This document shows, piece by piece, positions 35,769 through 44,955 of a stretch of 64,000 bases of DNA. Position numbers and translations under genes: made by a program. This stretch comes from Marinobacter salicampi. Its GTDB lineage: Bacteria; Pseudomonadota; Gammaproteobacteria; Pseudomonadales; Oleiphilaceae. The notes below the pieces were generated by a model. That model saw nothing but the letters and a program-made list of their open reading frames with translations, was not told the DNA's origin and did not search any database. The stretch covers positions 186,001 to 250,000 of the forward strand of contig NZ_JAAMPF010000018.1 of the NCBI RefSeq assembly GCF_011074795.1, in the 5' to 3' direction. Each line of letters starts with the position of its first letter. The stretch's first letter is position 1.

Positions 35769-36443
35769 TTACTGATAGCCCTGCCGGTCATCCAGCTCTT
35801 CATCTTCCCAGTCGTCGTCGCTCCACTCGTCTTCGCCAGCCTCGTCTTCATCAACCATGTGGATTGCCATCAGTTCATCGACGTGGGGCCGGACCGCTTC
35901 GATGTCCGCCTTGGGGACTTGACGAAGTTTCCTGTTGGCTTCCAAAAGACTTGCCATCGACCGCCGCATCTCCTGCATATCCTCTTCTGGCAACTGGGCC
36001 GCTTCCATTGATGCCAGGTAGCTTTCTATGCCGGCTTCATCCATCGCAGGCTGGCCTTCCAGGCCGATGGCCATGAACGCCGAAAAAACCTGATCTCCGG
36101 TCCGGCCCCATTCGGAAAGAGTGCTGAAGCCATGACGTCTGGCGGCGGCACTTACTTCTCGTTTTAGCGGGGGTTCTTCGTCCAGGTGGCTGACAAGGCT
36201 CGAGTAGGCATTGGTGTAATCCAGGTCATCTTCATCGTCCTCGTCGAGCTCATCCTCCAGCGGGCTTCCCTCGTAATTCTCAACAATCGTATGGACTTCT
36301 TTAATGCTTGCAATGAACGACTCAACCTTCGGGCCACTAAGGGCATAGGCATGGGCCGGAGCGATGATCAGGCCAAGCATCAAAGTCCAGAAGAGGCTCA
36401 GGGACAGGGGGCGGGTGGCACCAAAGCACAGGTTTAACGGCAT
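35769..36443 (-). CDS. Hypothetical exported, highly acidic protein
   Basis: A 224-residue protein, not recognised. A signal peptide is predicted (about residues 1-33, ending AHA). The mature part is helical and very acidic, with a DELDEDDEDD run near residue 65 and a C-terminal 27-residue tail almost made of Asp, Glu, Trp and Tyr. Acidic periplasmic proteins can bind divalent cations, but no known motif (such as an EF hand) is seen. It has its own gene unit, with a GGAA-type ribosome site. Confidence 0.7.
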   Translation of the reverse strand: MPLNLCFGATRPLSLSLFWTLMLGLIIAPAHAYALSGPKVESFIASIKEVHTIVENYEGSPLEDELDEDDEDDLDYTNAYSSLVSHLDEEPPLKREVSAAARRHGFSTLSEWGRTGDQVFSAFMAIGLEGQPAMDEAGIESYLASMEAAQLPEEDMQEMRRSMASLLEANRKLRQVPKADIEAVRPHVDELMAIHMVDEDEAGEDEWSDDDWEDEELDDRQGYQ

Positions 36444-36715
36444 CTGAAAGTTCCATTTTGTTGAAATCCATCGGTCGCGGGCGTGAACCCGGCGAAATGA
36501 AGCGGGGATTTTATACGATCTTCCCGGTAGAGGAAGCCGACTCTGTCTAAAAACACCGTAGGCATTGGCTTATATTCCTGTGGTCACGTGAACCGGATCG
36601 CCGTAGGCATCACAGGCCTGACACAACCGCTTTCATCCCCCATAATGGCCCTCTTTTCTCACTGAGCTTCCAGCCTGAAGGGGACCGGGAGTGACAGGTA
36701 ACAGGAGTGACTGAT

Positions 36716-37099
36716 ATGGCCACCGTGCTTGCTGAATCCATCAATGTGCTAGGTGAAAAACTGGAGGTCTGTGGCACGGATCCCGAAACTGGGTTTTACC
36801 GGGATGGCTGCTGCAATACCGGGCCGGAAGATCGGTCCGCCCATGTGGTTTGTGCCGTGATGACCGATGAGTTCCTGGCTTATTCCCGCAGCCGGGGAAA
36901 CGATCTGAGTACACCCATGCCGGCCAACGGATTCCCCGGACTCAGGGCAGGGGATGCCTGGTGCCTTTGCGCCGCCCGATGGCAGGAGGCCTTTGAGGCC
37001 GGCCGTGCGCCCCGGGTGAAGCTCAGGGCGACCCATCGTCTCGCGCTCAAGTACTGCAGCCTGGACGACCTCAAACGCCACGCTATAGATCTTAGCTGA
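36716..37099 (+). CDS. DUF2237 family protein
   Basis: A 127-residue cytoplasmic protein. The signature LGEKLEVCGTDPETGFYRDG and C-C-N-T-G-x-E-D near the N-terminus, with later VCAVMTDEFL and GDAWCLCAARW, is the DUF2237 pattern. Several Cys are conserved in the family; function is unknown. The ATG at 36716 has CAGGAG 8 bases upstream. It lies 6 bp before the tmcA gene and is probably co-transcribed with it. Confidence 0.88.
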   Translation: MATVLAESINVLGEKLEVCGTDPETGFYRDGCCNTGPEDRSAHVVCAVMTDEFLAYSRSRGNDLSTPMPANGFPGLRAGDAWCLCAARWQEAFEAGRAPRVKLRATHRLALKYCSLDDLKRHAIDLS

Positions 37100-37105
37100 C
37101 CTTCG

Positions 37106-39316
37106 GTGCCTGCCAATTCCAAAGTCGACTGGGCCGGATTTCAACAGCAGCTCCGGGCGCGGGGTGAACGACGCCTGGTACTGGTCGAAGGCGACCGGGA
37201 CATGGGGCTGGACTGGCTGGGCCGGGTGCTGGGTTGCCTCGAGTTTGAGGTGGGCCTGTGGAATGGCGATGCGTCGGAGCAGCCAAATCCCGGGCTTGTG
37301 GCAATTAAACCCACGGCAGGCGTCCGCTGGCTCGGCCGTGAAACACAGGTGCTGGTATGGGATGGCTGGCGGGGCAACCCGCCGGACAGCCTCGCCGCGC
37401 TGAGCGGCACCCTTACTGCTGGCGGCCTCTGGTTCTGGCTGATGCCGCCATTGGCGAGCTGGGCGACTTTCCCGGACCCGGATTACCGGCGCACAGGGAT
37501 TGAGAATGCCCCGGCGCATCCGTTTGCCGACCGAATGGCAAGGGTGATTGGCGAGGATCCAGAGGTGATCCGCGTTCGTGTGGGTCCCGAAGCTTCACAC
37601 GAGCCCCATGCCCTGCCGCATCTACCTGTGCCCGGGTCAGCCTTTGAGCCTGGCGGAACGGATGACCAGGCCAGCGCCATAGAAGCCATCACCCGTACCG
37701 CCAGGGGGCGGCGTAAGCGACCGCTGGTGATCACGGCCGAGAGGGGGAGAGGTAAATCAGCCGCCCTGGGTATCGCAGCTGTCCGCTGGCTCGCAGAAAG
37801 TGGTCACCCCTGTCATGTGGCGGTGACTGCGCCCAGCCCTGGTGCTGCGGCCACCCTGTTCAGGCACGGCAGAGAAACGGCGGGCAATAGGTTGATAAAA
37901 GGCGAAACGCCAGATGACGACGTTTCCAGCGCAACCGGCCAGATTTCCCTGCACTGCGGATCAACGGTCACTTTCCATGCCATCGATGAACTTCTGCGAA
38001 ATCGGCCTCCTGCGGATCTGGTGCTGGTCGATGAAGCAGCGGCAATTCCGGCCCCGCTGCTCAAATCCGTTCTGCTGGGTTGGCCCCGGGTGGTCTATGC
38101 AACGACCACCCACGGCTACGAAGGTTCGGGCCGGGGATTCGCCCTCAGGTTCCATCGGGTGCTCCAGGCCCATGCTCCCCAGTGGCGCCGGATAACACTT
38201 TCCCAGCCGGTACGTTGGGCAAATGACGACCCTCTGGAAACTCTGATCCGCAAGCTCTTTCTGCTGAATGCTGAATCGCCGGATGTACCGGTCGCGGGGC
38301 CCGTTACCATCACTCCCTGGCATCCGGCCCGGGCTTCCGAAATCGAGCTGCGTGAGGTGTTCGGGCTATTGGTGGATGCCCACTACCGGACGACACCCGG
38401 GGACCTCCGTCAATGGCTAGATGACCCTCTTGGGCAGAGCTGGCTGGCTCAGGCAGGAGGCAGAATCGTCGGTGTACTGTGGGGCAGTGTGGAAGGGGGG
38501 CTGGAGCCCGGTCTGGCGCAGCAGGTCGCACAGGGTTCGCGCCGCCTTCGGGGTCACCTGCTACCCCAGTCACTGGCGAATCACAGTGGTTTTGCCAAGG
38601 CCGCCGAATTGCGGCTGGCCAGGATCATACGAATTGCCGTAGTGGACCAGTGGCGCCGCCAGGGAGTGGGTCAGGCGTTGGTGGCAGCTGCCAGAGACTG
38701 GGCTGTCGACAAGGGGTTGGACGGCCTGGGCAGCAGCTTTGGAGCCGCGCCCGACCTGCTCGGGTTCTGGCGCCGGTGCGGGTTGGCAGTGATGCGCCTT
38801 GGCCTGCAGCGGGAAGCGAGCAGTGGTGAGTACGCTGTGCAGGTACTGTGCGGTCTGTCAGCGTCGGCTGAATCCCTTGCCGGCCAGATACAGTCCCGTT
38901 TCGCGGAACACTGGCCCATGTTGTTACCCAGGGTCTGGCCCACCCTGAGTCCGGAGGTTGCTCTGGCTGTGTCTGCACAGATGTCAGGCCCGTTGGGACT
39001 GTCACCCCTTGATAGAACAGAACTCGCCGGGTTCTGTCAGGGCCATCGTGGTCTGGAACTGAGCCTGCTGCCGCTGATACGGCTGACCCTGCAGCCTGGT
39101 GCAGCGGCCCGGCTCATGGCCTCCCCGGAGCACATCCTGTGGTGTCGGAAAATCCTTCAGGGCTGGAGCTGGGGCGAGCTTCAGGATGCGGGGCTGTGTG
39201 CCGGGCGTCGCGACGGCGAGGCGCGTCTGAGGGAGCTGGCGGGGCAATTGGAGGCTGCGCTCTCTGAACCGGTTCATAAGCCAATCCCTGAGACCGATCC
39301 CTTCACGAACTTGTGA
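37106..39316 (+). CDS. tmcA: tRNA(Met) cytidine acetyltransferase TmcA
   Basis: A 736-residue multi-domain protein. An N-terminal DUF1726 domain is followed by an RNA-helicase-like ATPase module with Walker A ITAERGRGKSAALG (about 210-223) and DEAAAIP, then a GNAT acetyltransferase domain (RIAVVDQWRRQGVGQAL near residue 510), and a C-terminal tRNA-binding part. In E. coli it forms N4-acetylcytidine at wobble position 34 of elongator tRNA-Met, using acetyl-CoA and ATP. The start codon is GTG. The organism has both this and ThiI in the window as tRNA modifiers. Confidence 0.94.
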   Translation: MPANSKVDWAGFQQQLRARGERRLVLVEGDRDMGLDWLGRVLGCLEFEVGLWNGDASEQPNPGLVAIKPTAGVRWLGRETQVLVWDGWRGNPPDSLAALSGTLTAGGLWFWLMPPLASWATFPDPDYRRTGIENAPAHPFADRMARVIGEDPEVIRVRVGPEASHEPHALPHLPVPGSAFEPGGTDDQASAIEAITRTARGRRKRPLVITAERGRGKSAALGIAAVRWLAESGHPCHVAVTAPSPGAAATLFRHGRETAGNRLIKGETPDDDVSSATGQISLHCGSTVTFHAIDELLRNRPPADLVLVDEAAAIPAPLLKSVLLGWPRVVYATTTHGYEGSGRGFALRFHRVLQAHAPQWRRITLSQPVRWANDDPLETLIRKLFLLNAESPDVPVAGPVTITPWHPARASEIELREVFGLLVDAHYRTTPGDLRQWLDDPLGQSWLAQAGGRIVGVLWGSVEGGLEPGLAQQVAQGSRRLRGHLLPQSLANHSGFAKAAELRLARIIRIAVVDQWRRQGVGQALVAAARDWAVDKGLDGLGSSFGAAPDLLGFWRRCGLAVMRLGLQREASSGEYAVQVLCGLSASAESLAGQIQSRFAEHWPMLLPRVWPTLSPEVALAVSAQMSGPLGLSPLDRTELAGFCQGHRGLELSLLPLIRLTLQPGAAARLMASPEHILWCRKILQGWSWGELQDAGLCAGRRDGEARLRELAGQLEAALSEPVHKPIPETDPFTNL

Positions 39317-39383
39317 ACCGCTCGCTTTCATTGCTACAGAGCGATGGCGAGAATAGCTCAGCACTTCAATACGAGATCCCGCC

Positions 39384-40109
39384 ATGACGGCCTGTTTCCG
39401 AATCCTGTTTCCTGCATGTTCCCGGCGGCCGGGTCCCAGTCGTGCATGGCTGTTGCTGATCGCCTCCGGTCTGGTGCTTGCGGGGTGTGCCTCTGACCCG
39501 GGCCCCGCCAATCTTGAAAACCGTCACGCCAGCGCCCGTGCCACACCGTTGCTGGGCGCCGTTCAGGATGCCGATATTGATGAGGTCAGGGCCCAGCGGG
39601 AAGCGGGCGCCTCCCTGAACACCCTGACTGAGCAGGGCACGCCGCTTTATGTTGCCTCTGAGAATGGCCATGACGAGCTGGTCTGGTATCTGCTTCGCGA
39701 GGGCGCCGCGCCGGATCTGGCGGACGAGTCAGGGATCACGTCACTCATGGCCGCGGCAGGGCGGGGCCACCGTCGCTCGGTACAGCTTCTGCTTGCGGCG
39801 GGGGCCAGGGTCAACGCCACCAGTGCTGGCGGCGACACTGCCCTGTTCTTGGCTTCGCGGGAGGGCCACCTCTCGGTAGTGAAAACCCTGCTGTCGGCAG
39901 GCGCCAATGTGAATGTCAGCCAGGATGGCCGCTCCCTGTTGATGCACGTCGTGAACGGCGGTGACCTTTTAACGGCGGAAGTTCTGCTGGCAGCCGGTGC
40001 CGATGTGGCTTTTATCGATGAGCATGGCTACACCGCCCTTGATCTGGCCCGGTCCAGAAACAATGAAGACCTGGAGATGCTGCTGGTGCAGGCCGGTGCC
40101 GGTTCCTGA
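39384..40109 (+). CDS. Ankyrin-repeat lipoprotein
   Basis: A 241-residue protein with a long n-region, a lipobox LAGC (Cys35) and about five ankyrin repeats between residues 53 and 235 (for example TPLYVASENGHDELVWYLL and TALFLASREGHLSVVKTLL). It is likely a periplasmic or outer-membrane-anchored binding protein that holds a partner protein. No partner gene is evident beside it. An alternative reading is a small secreted inhibitor, since some periplasmic ankyrin proteins protect catalase or bind toxins, but nothing here tests that. Confidence 0.88.
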   Translation: MTACFRILFPACSRRPGPSRAWLLLIASGLVLAGCASDPGPANLENRHASARATPLLGAVQDADIDEVRAQREAGASLNTLTEQGTPLYVASENGHDELVWYLLREGAAPDLADESGITSLMAAAGRGHRRSVQLLLAAGARVNATSAGGDTALFLASREGHLSVVKTLLSAGANVNVSQDGRSLLMHVVNGGDLLTAEVLLAAGADVAFIDEHGYTALDLARSRNNEDLEMLLVQAGAGS

Positions 40110-40171
40110 CATTCATCCCGTTTGGCTCTAACCTGCGCCTTGCAACTGCCGTGTTTTCTGTCCTGTTTCGA

Positions 40172-41275
40172 CTAGAGCGCGATCAACGGATCTTCCATCT
40201 CGCTCCAGGACGGTATGAAAAAGCGCTCGATATACTCCGGTGTAACATCCGAAAGTCCGGCGTGCTGCCACACCGGGCTCTGGTCCCGTTCGATTAGCCG
40301 TGCTCGTATACCCTCAGCAAGATCGGGTTCCTCGGCACAGCGTGCTGCCATTACCAGCTCCATCCGGAAGATCTCCTCCAGGGAAAGCTGGCGCCCCCGC
40401 TCCAGCTGTTCATGGATCAGCCAGGCACTGACCGGACAGCCTCTGCGCAGCGTTTCGGTACAGCTTTGCCACCAGGAATCCTCTGACTTTTCAGCCAGCA
40501 GTGACTGCACGATAGTCGGCAGCTCGCCGTCACGGCACAGGCGGGCTATGGTGCGTTCATGCCGGGCCAGGTTGCTCTCGGGAAGGCTGTCCGGCGCGGG
40601 TGCCTGCAGCCGGTTCAGTAGGCGATACAGGCGGTTGTCATCGGTAGATACCTCGCCGCTCCAGCGGGTTCCCTGGATTGTCTCAATAAGGGTCTCTCGC
40701 TGATGGGGGAAGGCTGCCAGATCGGCCAGCCCTACCCGAAGCGCATCGCTTATATTGAGCCTTGCGCCGGTGAGCCCCAGAAACAGCCCGAGCCCTTCCG
40801 GCAGCCGGTTCAGGAACCAGCTTGCGCCCACGTCCGGAAACAGGCCGATACTGATTTCGGGCATCGACATGATGAGGTCGGGCGTCACCAGACGGTAGCG
40901 GCAGGCCGACAGCAGGCCGAGACCACCGCCCATGACCACCCGGTGAGCCCAGCAGATGACCGGCTTGGGGTAGCGGTGGAGGCTGTAATCAAGTCTGTAT
41001 TCCTTGCTGAAGAATCTGGCCGGGGTGGCCGGATCATCCGCTCCACGAAGTGCATCGTATAGTTCGCGGAGGTTGCCGCCGGCGCAGAAGCCTTTGTCAC
41101 CTTTGCCCTGAATCATCACCAGGCAGATGTTATCGTCCGTTGCCCAGCAGTCCAGAGTTGCCTGCATCTGGTCGATCATCGTTTCAGACAGCGCGTTAAT
41201 GGTCTCAGGGGCGTCCAGAGTGATTAGTCCAAGCCGGCCTTCTGTGCAGCTGAGCTCTTCGGTCTTGATGGGCAT
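40172..41275 (-). CDS. Enoyl-CoA hydratase/isomerase family protein (3-hydroxyisobutyryl-CoA hydrolase-like)
   Basis: A 367-residue crotonase-fold enzyme. Its length and the conserved motifs KGFCAGGNLREL (oxyanion and acyl-CoA pocket), VMGGGLGLLSACRYRL and MPEISIGLFPDVGASWFL are those of the long HIBYL-CoA hydrolase subgroup, including the Glu of MPE and the Asp of FPDVG. It would act in valine breakdown or on a related beta-hydroxyacyl-CoA. It is a single gene, convergent with the ankyrin gene. Confidence 0.88.
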   Translation of the reverse strand: MPIKTEELSCTEGRLGLITLDAPETINALSETMIDQMQATLDCWATDDNICLVMIQGKGDKGFCAGGNLRELYDALRGADDPATPARFFSKEYRLDYSLHRYPKPVICWAHRVVMGGGLGLLSACRYRLVTPDLIMSMPEISIGLFPDVGASWFLNRLPEGLGLFLGLTGARLNISDALRVGLADLAAFPHQRETLIETIQGTRWSGEVSTDDNRLYRLLNRLQAPAPDSLPESNLARHERTIARLCRDGELPTIVQSLLAEKSEDSWWQSCTETLRRGCPVSAWLIHEQLERGRQLSLEEIFRMELVMAARCAEEPDLAEGIRARLIERDQSPVWQHAGLSDVTPEYIERFFIPSWSEMEDPLIAL

Positions 41276-41418
41276 GATTGCGGCGGTTCTCCGTGATATC
41301 CGTGGGCTCCAGAGGGATTTTGAGTGCCTATACTTTGGCGTTAAAAACGCCCCGTTAACACGGGACCTATGTCGAATCCCTTTGGCCAGGAAGCCTGGGT
41401 GAGATTGACTTATAGCAT

Positions 41419-41446
41419 TTGCTCACTCAGGACCCTATGGTATAAG
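41419..41446 (+). promoter_or_regulatory. Candidate sigma-70 promoter for cytochrome c gene
   Basis: A TTGCTC -35-like element (41419-41424) and a TATAAG -10-like element (41441-41446) are 16 bases apart, about 80 bases before the cytochrome ATG. Elements match 4 of 6 and 5 of 6 of consensus. Found by eye only. Confidence 0.4.
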
Positions 41447-41526
41447 TCAGGCATCAACAGCAGTCCACGGACTGGCTTTAGCCCAGAGTAGTAAAAAAAT
41501 CAGCACGTTGAGAGAAGGTAGACTGC

Positions 41527-41862
41527 ATGAAACTGAAAAACTATACCATTGCGAGCATTTTTACTCTGTTGGCGGCGGCTCCCATGCTCGCCACCGGAGC
41601 GGGTGATCCAGAGGCAGGCAAGGCCAGGGCTGGTACCTGTGCTGCATGCCATGGGCAAAACGGTATTGCTCAGATTCCGTCCTATCCAAACCTTGCGGGG
41701 CAGAACGAGGCCTACCTGGTGATGGCCCTGAATGCCTATAAGAACAAACAGCGCAGCGGCGGGCAGGCCGCTGTCATGCAGGGTCAGGCTACCGGTCTGA
41801 GTGATGAGGACATCGCTAACCTAGCGGCCTATTACGCTCAAATGCCTGCCGGCGGCAAGTAG
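41527..41862 (+). CDS. Periplasmic cytochrome c (c4/c5-like, single heme)
   Basis: A 111-residue protein with a signal peptide (about 1-25) and a single heme-binding motif CAACH (Cys38, Cys41, His42). A Met in [16 protein letters not shown] (Met84) is the likely sixth ligand. Size and the ending [16 protein letters not shown] fit class I monoheme cytochromes related to one half of cytochrome c4. It would shuttle electrons in the periplasm to a terminal oxidase or other reductase. A ribosome site AGAAGG precedes the ATG. Confidence 0.94.
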   Translation: MKLKNYTIASIFTLLAAAPMLATGAGDPEAGKARAGTCAACHGQNGIAQIPSYPNLAGQNEAYLVMALNAYKNKQRSGGQAAVMQGQATGLSDEDIANLAAYYAQMPAGGK

Positions 41863-41875
41863 ACAACAGCTGGCA

Positions 41876-41905
41876 AACCGGCTGGCAGTGGTCGCCATGC
41901 CGGTT
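41876..41905. terminator. Hairpin between cytochrome c and ppnN (convergent)
   Basis: AACCGGCTGGC pairs with GCCATGCCGGTT (one bulged base) around a 7-base loop, just after the cytochrome stop and before the convergent ppnN stop. No U-tract follows, so termination strength is uncertain. Confidence 0.45.
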
Positions 41906-41927
41906 CACCCCTGGGGCTTTTGCCCGG

Positions 41928-43316
41928 TTACTTGTCGGAAGTGAGAGGCACAATCCGGTAGCTGGGTTTATAGGCTGAGGTACCGGGCAGCTTCATCCGG
42001 TTCTGTTCCACAAACGCTGTAAGTAGGGCATCAAGCGGTGCCAGAAGGGCCGGGTCCCCGGCAATTTCGAAGGGGCCTTTTTCCTGCACCTGTTTGATAC
42101 CCCGAGCTTTTACGTTTCCCGCCACAATGCCGCTAAAGGCTTTCCGCAAATTGGCTGCCAGCATGTGTACGGGCTGGTGCCGGTGCAGTTCCAGTTCCCG
42201 CATACTTTCGTGGGTGGGTTCGAAGGGCATCTGGAACACCGGGTCAATCTTCAGCATCCAGTTAAAATAGTATGCGTCCTGCTTGCTGCGACGGAAGCTG
42301 GTGACCTGGCCGACGCCTTTTTTCATGGTTTGGGCAACGCGTACCGGGTCATCAATGATGATCTCATACTTTTTGGTGGCCTCGTCCCCGAGGGCGTTAC
42401 GGATGAATTCATCAATCATGTGGAAATAGCCGGCGTTTTCTTTTCGACCGGTGAACACAAGCGGAAAGGGCAGTTCGGCGTTGTCCGGATGCAGCAATAT
42501 GCCGAGGATATAAAGAATCTCCTCGGCGGTCCCCACACCGCCCGGGAAAACAATAATGCCGTGTCCCGCCCGTACGAAGGCTTCCAGCCGTTTTTCAATG
42601 TCCGGCATGATGACGAGTTCATTGACAATGGGGTTTGGCGCTTCTGCGCCGATGATGCCGGGCTCGGAGATACCAATGTAGCGGCCATTCTTGACCCTCT
42701 GCTTGGCGTGGCCGATGGTTGCCCCCTTCATTGGTCCCTTCATGGCGCCGGGACCGCACCCGGTGCAAATGCTCAGCCCTCGAAGGCCCAGCTCGTGCCC
42801 CACATCCTTACTGTAGACATACTCTTCCCGACTGATGGAATGGCCACCCCAGCACACCACCATGTCGGGCTGGCGACCAGCCTGCAGGACCCGGGCGTTG
42901 CGTAGGATGTGGAAAATAAGATTGGTAATATCTTCTGGTTCCTCCCTATTGAAACCAGCCGCTTCGGTAGGAATCGAGTGTGAATAGACAATATCCCGCA
43001 GCACCGAGAACAGGTGCTCGCGGATGGCAGTGAGCATCTTGTCATCCACGAATGCAGACGCCGGAGCGTTGATAAGCTCCAGTTTAAGGCCCCTTGGCTG
43101 AGGTATCAGACGTATATCAAACTCAGCATGGATGTCGAGCAACTCCTTAGAGTCGTCGGATTCGGCCCCGGTTTTGAGTACTGCGAGTGCACACTGACGA
43201 AAGAGACTGTAAAGGCCGCCTTCGCTGCGATCCTTCAGGCGGCTCACTTCTTGGGCGGAGAGAATTTCAAGGCTGCCCTCGGGAGAAACGAGAGCACTAA
43301 TGGTGGCCTGACTCAT
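41928..43316 (-). CDS. ppnN: Nucleotide 5'-monophosphate nucleosidase PpnN (YgdH)
   Basis: A 462-residue protein matching PpnN, which splits purine and pyrimidine nucleoside monophosphates into base and ribose-5-phosphate. The LOG-type motif PGGVGTAEE near residue 262 is intact, and N- and C-terminal extensions seen in PpnN but not in short LOG proteins are present (DUF4478 and DUF3412 regions). In E. coli it is activated by (p)ppGpp. It is divergent from thiI with a 164-bp gap. Confidence 0.94.
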   Translation of the reverse strand: MSQATISALVSPEGSLEILSAQEVSRLKDRSEGGLYSLFRQCALAVLKTGAESDDSKELLDIHAEFDIRLIPQPRGLKLELINAPASAFVDDKMLTAIREHLFSVLRDIVYSHSIPTEAAGFNREEPEDITNLIFHILRNARVLQAGRQPDMVVCWGGHSISREEYVYSKDVGHELGLRGLSICTGCGPGAMKGPMKGATIGHAKQRVKNGRYIGISEPGIIGAEAPNPIVNELVIMPDIEKRLEAFVRAGHGIIVFPGGVGTAEEILYILGILLHPDNAELPFPLVFTGRKENAGYFHMIDEFIRNALGDEATKKYEIIIDDPVRVAQTMKKGVGQVTSFRRSKQDAYYFNWMLKIDPVFQMPFEPTHESMRELELHRHQPVHMLAANLRKAFSGIVAGNVKARGIKQVQEKGPFEIAGDPALLAPLDALLTAFVEQNRMKLPGTSAYKPSYRIVPLTSDK

Positions 43317-43480
43317 GAAAAGCGAAGCTCCTGCTGGAATTCAGAAATCGTGTCGTCGAAACGGGCTGACTGGTGCCCGATTTTGAAGCATGGACTGAAC
43401 CCGTTACACTAAGCGCTTTAATGAGTTTTCGCTACCCATTGCGTCACCCATCTTTACACTTCCCACACAACGCCAGCGCC

Positions 43481-44935
43481 ATGAGACTTCTGATTCGACC
43501 TGCTCCTGAAGTGACCATTAAAAGCAAGCCGGTGCGCCAGCGCCAGATGCGTATCTTGCGCCAGAATATTCGCAAGATCCTCAAACAGCTGGCGCCAGGT
43601 ATTCTCGTGGACGGCTCCTTTGACCGGGTCGATGTCAGCCTGGAGGATTCGCCAGGCTTGGCAGAATCGGTTCTGGACGCCCTGAAACGCATTCCGGGCA
43701 TAGCCAGTATCCAGGAGATCGGTGAGTTCCCCGTTATGGACATTGATGATATGGCTGCAAAAGCACTGGCGGCCTACCAGGACCGTCTTGCAGGGAAGAG
43801 TTTCGCCGTGCGGGTGAAGCGCCTGGGCGACCATGATTTCCGCTCAGACCAGGTGGCCCGGCATGTGGGAAGGGTATTGCTGGAACAGACAAGCGCCCGC
43901 AAGGTGGAACTCAAGCAGCCAGAGGTTGCCGTCCGGATCGAGATCCGGCAAAACCGGTACCACATTGCCTACCACAGGCATCCGGGCCTGGGCGGCTTCC
44001 CCTTGGGGAGTGTGGAGTCGGTCATGTGTCTCATGTCCGGTGGCTACGACTCGTCGGTGGCGTCCTATCTGATGATGCGTCGGGGCATGCGCAGCCACTT
44101 CCTGTTCTTCAATCTGGGTGGTGCAGCCCACGAAGTGGGTGTCCGCCAGGTGGCCCATCATCTGTGGCAGCGCTATGGCGCGTCTCACAGCGTCAAGTTT
44201 ATCTCGGTACCCTTTGAAGGGGTGGTGGCCGAAATTCTTCATACGGTGGACTCGCGGCACTGGGGCGTGGTGCTCAAGCGCCAGATGCTGGAAGCCGCGT
44301 CTCAGATTGCACCCCAGATGAACGCTACCGGCCTGGTGACCGGCGATGCTGTGGCCCAGGTGTCGAGCCAGACCATGACCAACCTGAATGTGGTCGACCA
44401 GGCATCCGATCAGGTGGTGCTGCGGCCGCTGATCGCCATGGATAAGGGTGAGATTATCCGCCTCGCCACAGAGATCGGGACCGAGCCGTTTGCCCGTACC
44501 ATGCCGGAATATTGTGGCGTGATTTCCCGGCGACCGGTCACCCGGGCGCGACTTGACCGGGTTCAGGCGCAAGAACAGAAAATGGATTCTGCAGTGCTGG
44601 CACGAGCCATTGCGAACCTGACGGCCCTTCCCATAGACCAGCTCATGAGCACGACGGTGACGCCGGAAGAGGTGGAGCTGGTCCGGACCCCCGCCACCGA
44701 GGATGTCATTATCGATCTCAGACATCCTAACGAGCAGGAGGGCGCGCCGCTGGAGCTGACCAATAACCGGGTGATGCCTATTCCCTTTTATGAGCTCAAC
44801 CAGGCCTTTGTGTCCCTGCCTGCGGATCAGCAATACCTGCTGTACTGCGACCAGGGCACCATGAGCCAGCTTCACGCCGGTCATCTGCGGGCCGAGGGCC
44901 ACCGCAACATCAAGGTGTACGCTCCCGCTCACTGA
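43481..44935 (+). CDS. thiI: tRNA uracil 4-sulfurtransferase ThiI with rhodanese domain
   Basis: A 484-residue protein. An N-terminal ferredoxin-like/THUMP region is followed by the PP-loop SGGYDSSVAS (about 185-194), then Cys345 (MPEYCGV) and a C-terminal rhodanese-like domain with Cys456 (YCDQG). In E. coli the matching cysteines (344 and 456) carry sulfur to U8 of tRNA and to ThiS for thiamine. The ATG at 43481 is chosen because E. coli ThiI begins at the matching residue; the open frame extends 108 bases upstream. Confidence 0.96.
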   Translation: MRLLIRPAPEVTIKSKPVRQRQMRILRQNIRKILKQLAPGILVDGSFDRVDVSLEDSPGLAESVLDALKRIPGIASIQEIGEFPVMDIDDMAAKALAAYQDRLAGKSFAVRVKRLGDHDFRSDQVARHVGRVLLEQTSARKVELKQPEVAVRIEIRQNRYHIAYHRHPGLGGFPLGSVESVMCLMSGGYDSSVASYLMMRRGMRSHFLFFNLGGAAHEVGVRQVAHHLWQRYGASHSVKFISVPFEGVVAEILHTVDSRHWGVVLKRQMLEAASQIAPQMNATGLVTGDAVAQVSSQTMTNLNVVDQASDQVVLRPLIAMDKGEIIRLATEIGTEPFARTMPEYCGVISRRPVTRARLDRVQAQEQKMDSAVLARAIANLTALPIDQLMSTTVTPEEVELVRTPATEDVIIDLRHPNEQEGAPLELTNNRVMPIPFYELNQAFVSLPADQQYLLYCDQGTMSQLHAGHLRAEGHRNIKVYAPAH

Positions 44936-44955
44936 CCGGCCATGGCCGGGCTAGT

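Noticed and set aside
44937..44950. CCGGCCATGGCCGG palindrome between thiI and the deacetylase gene
   Set aside because: A perfect 14-bp palindrome without a loop and with no U-tract is frequent at this GC content; not enough to call a terminator or operator.
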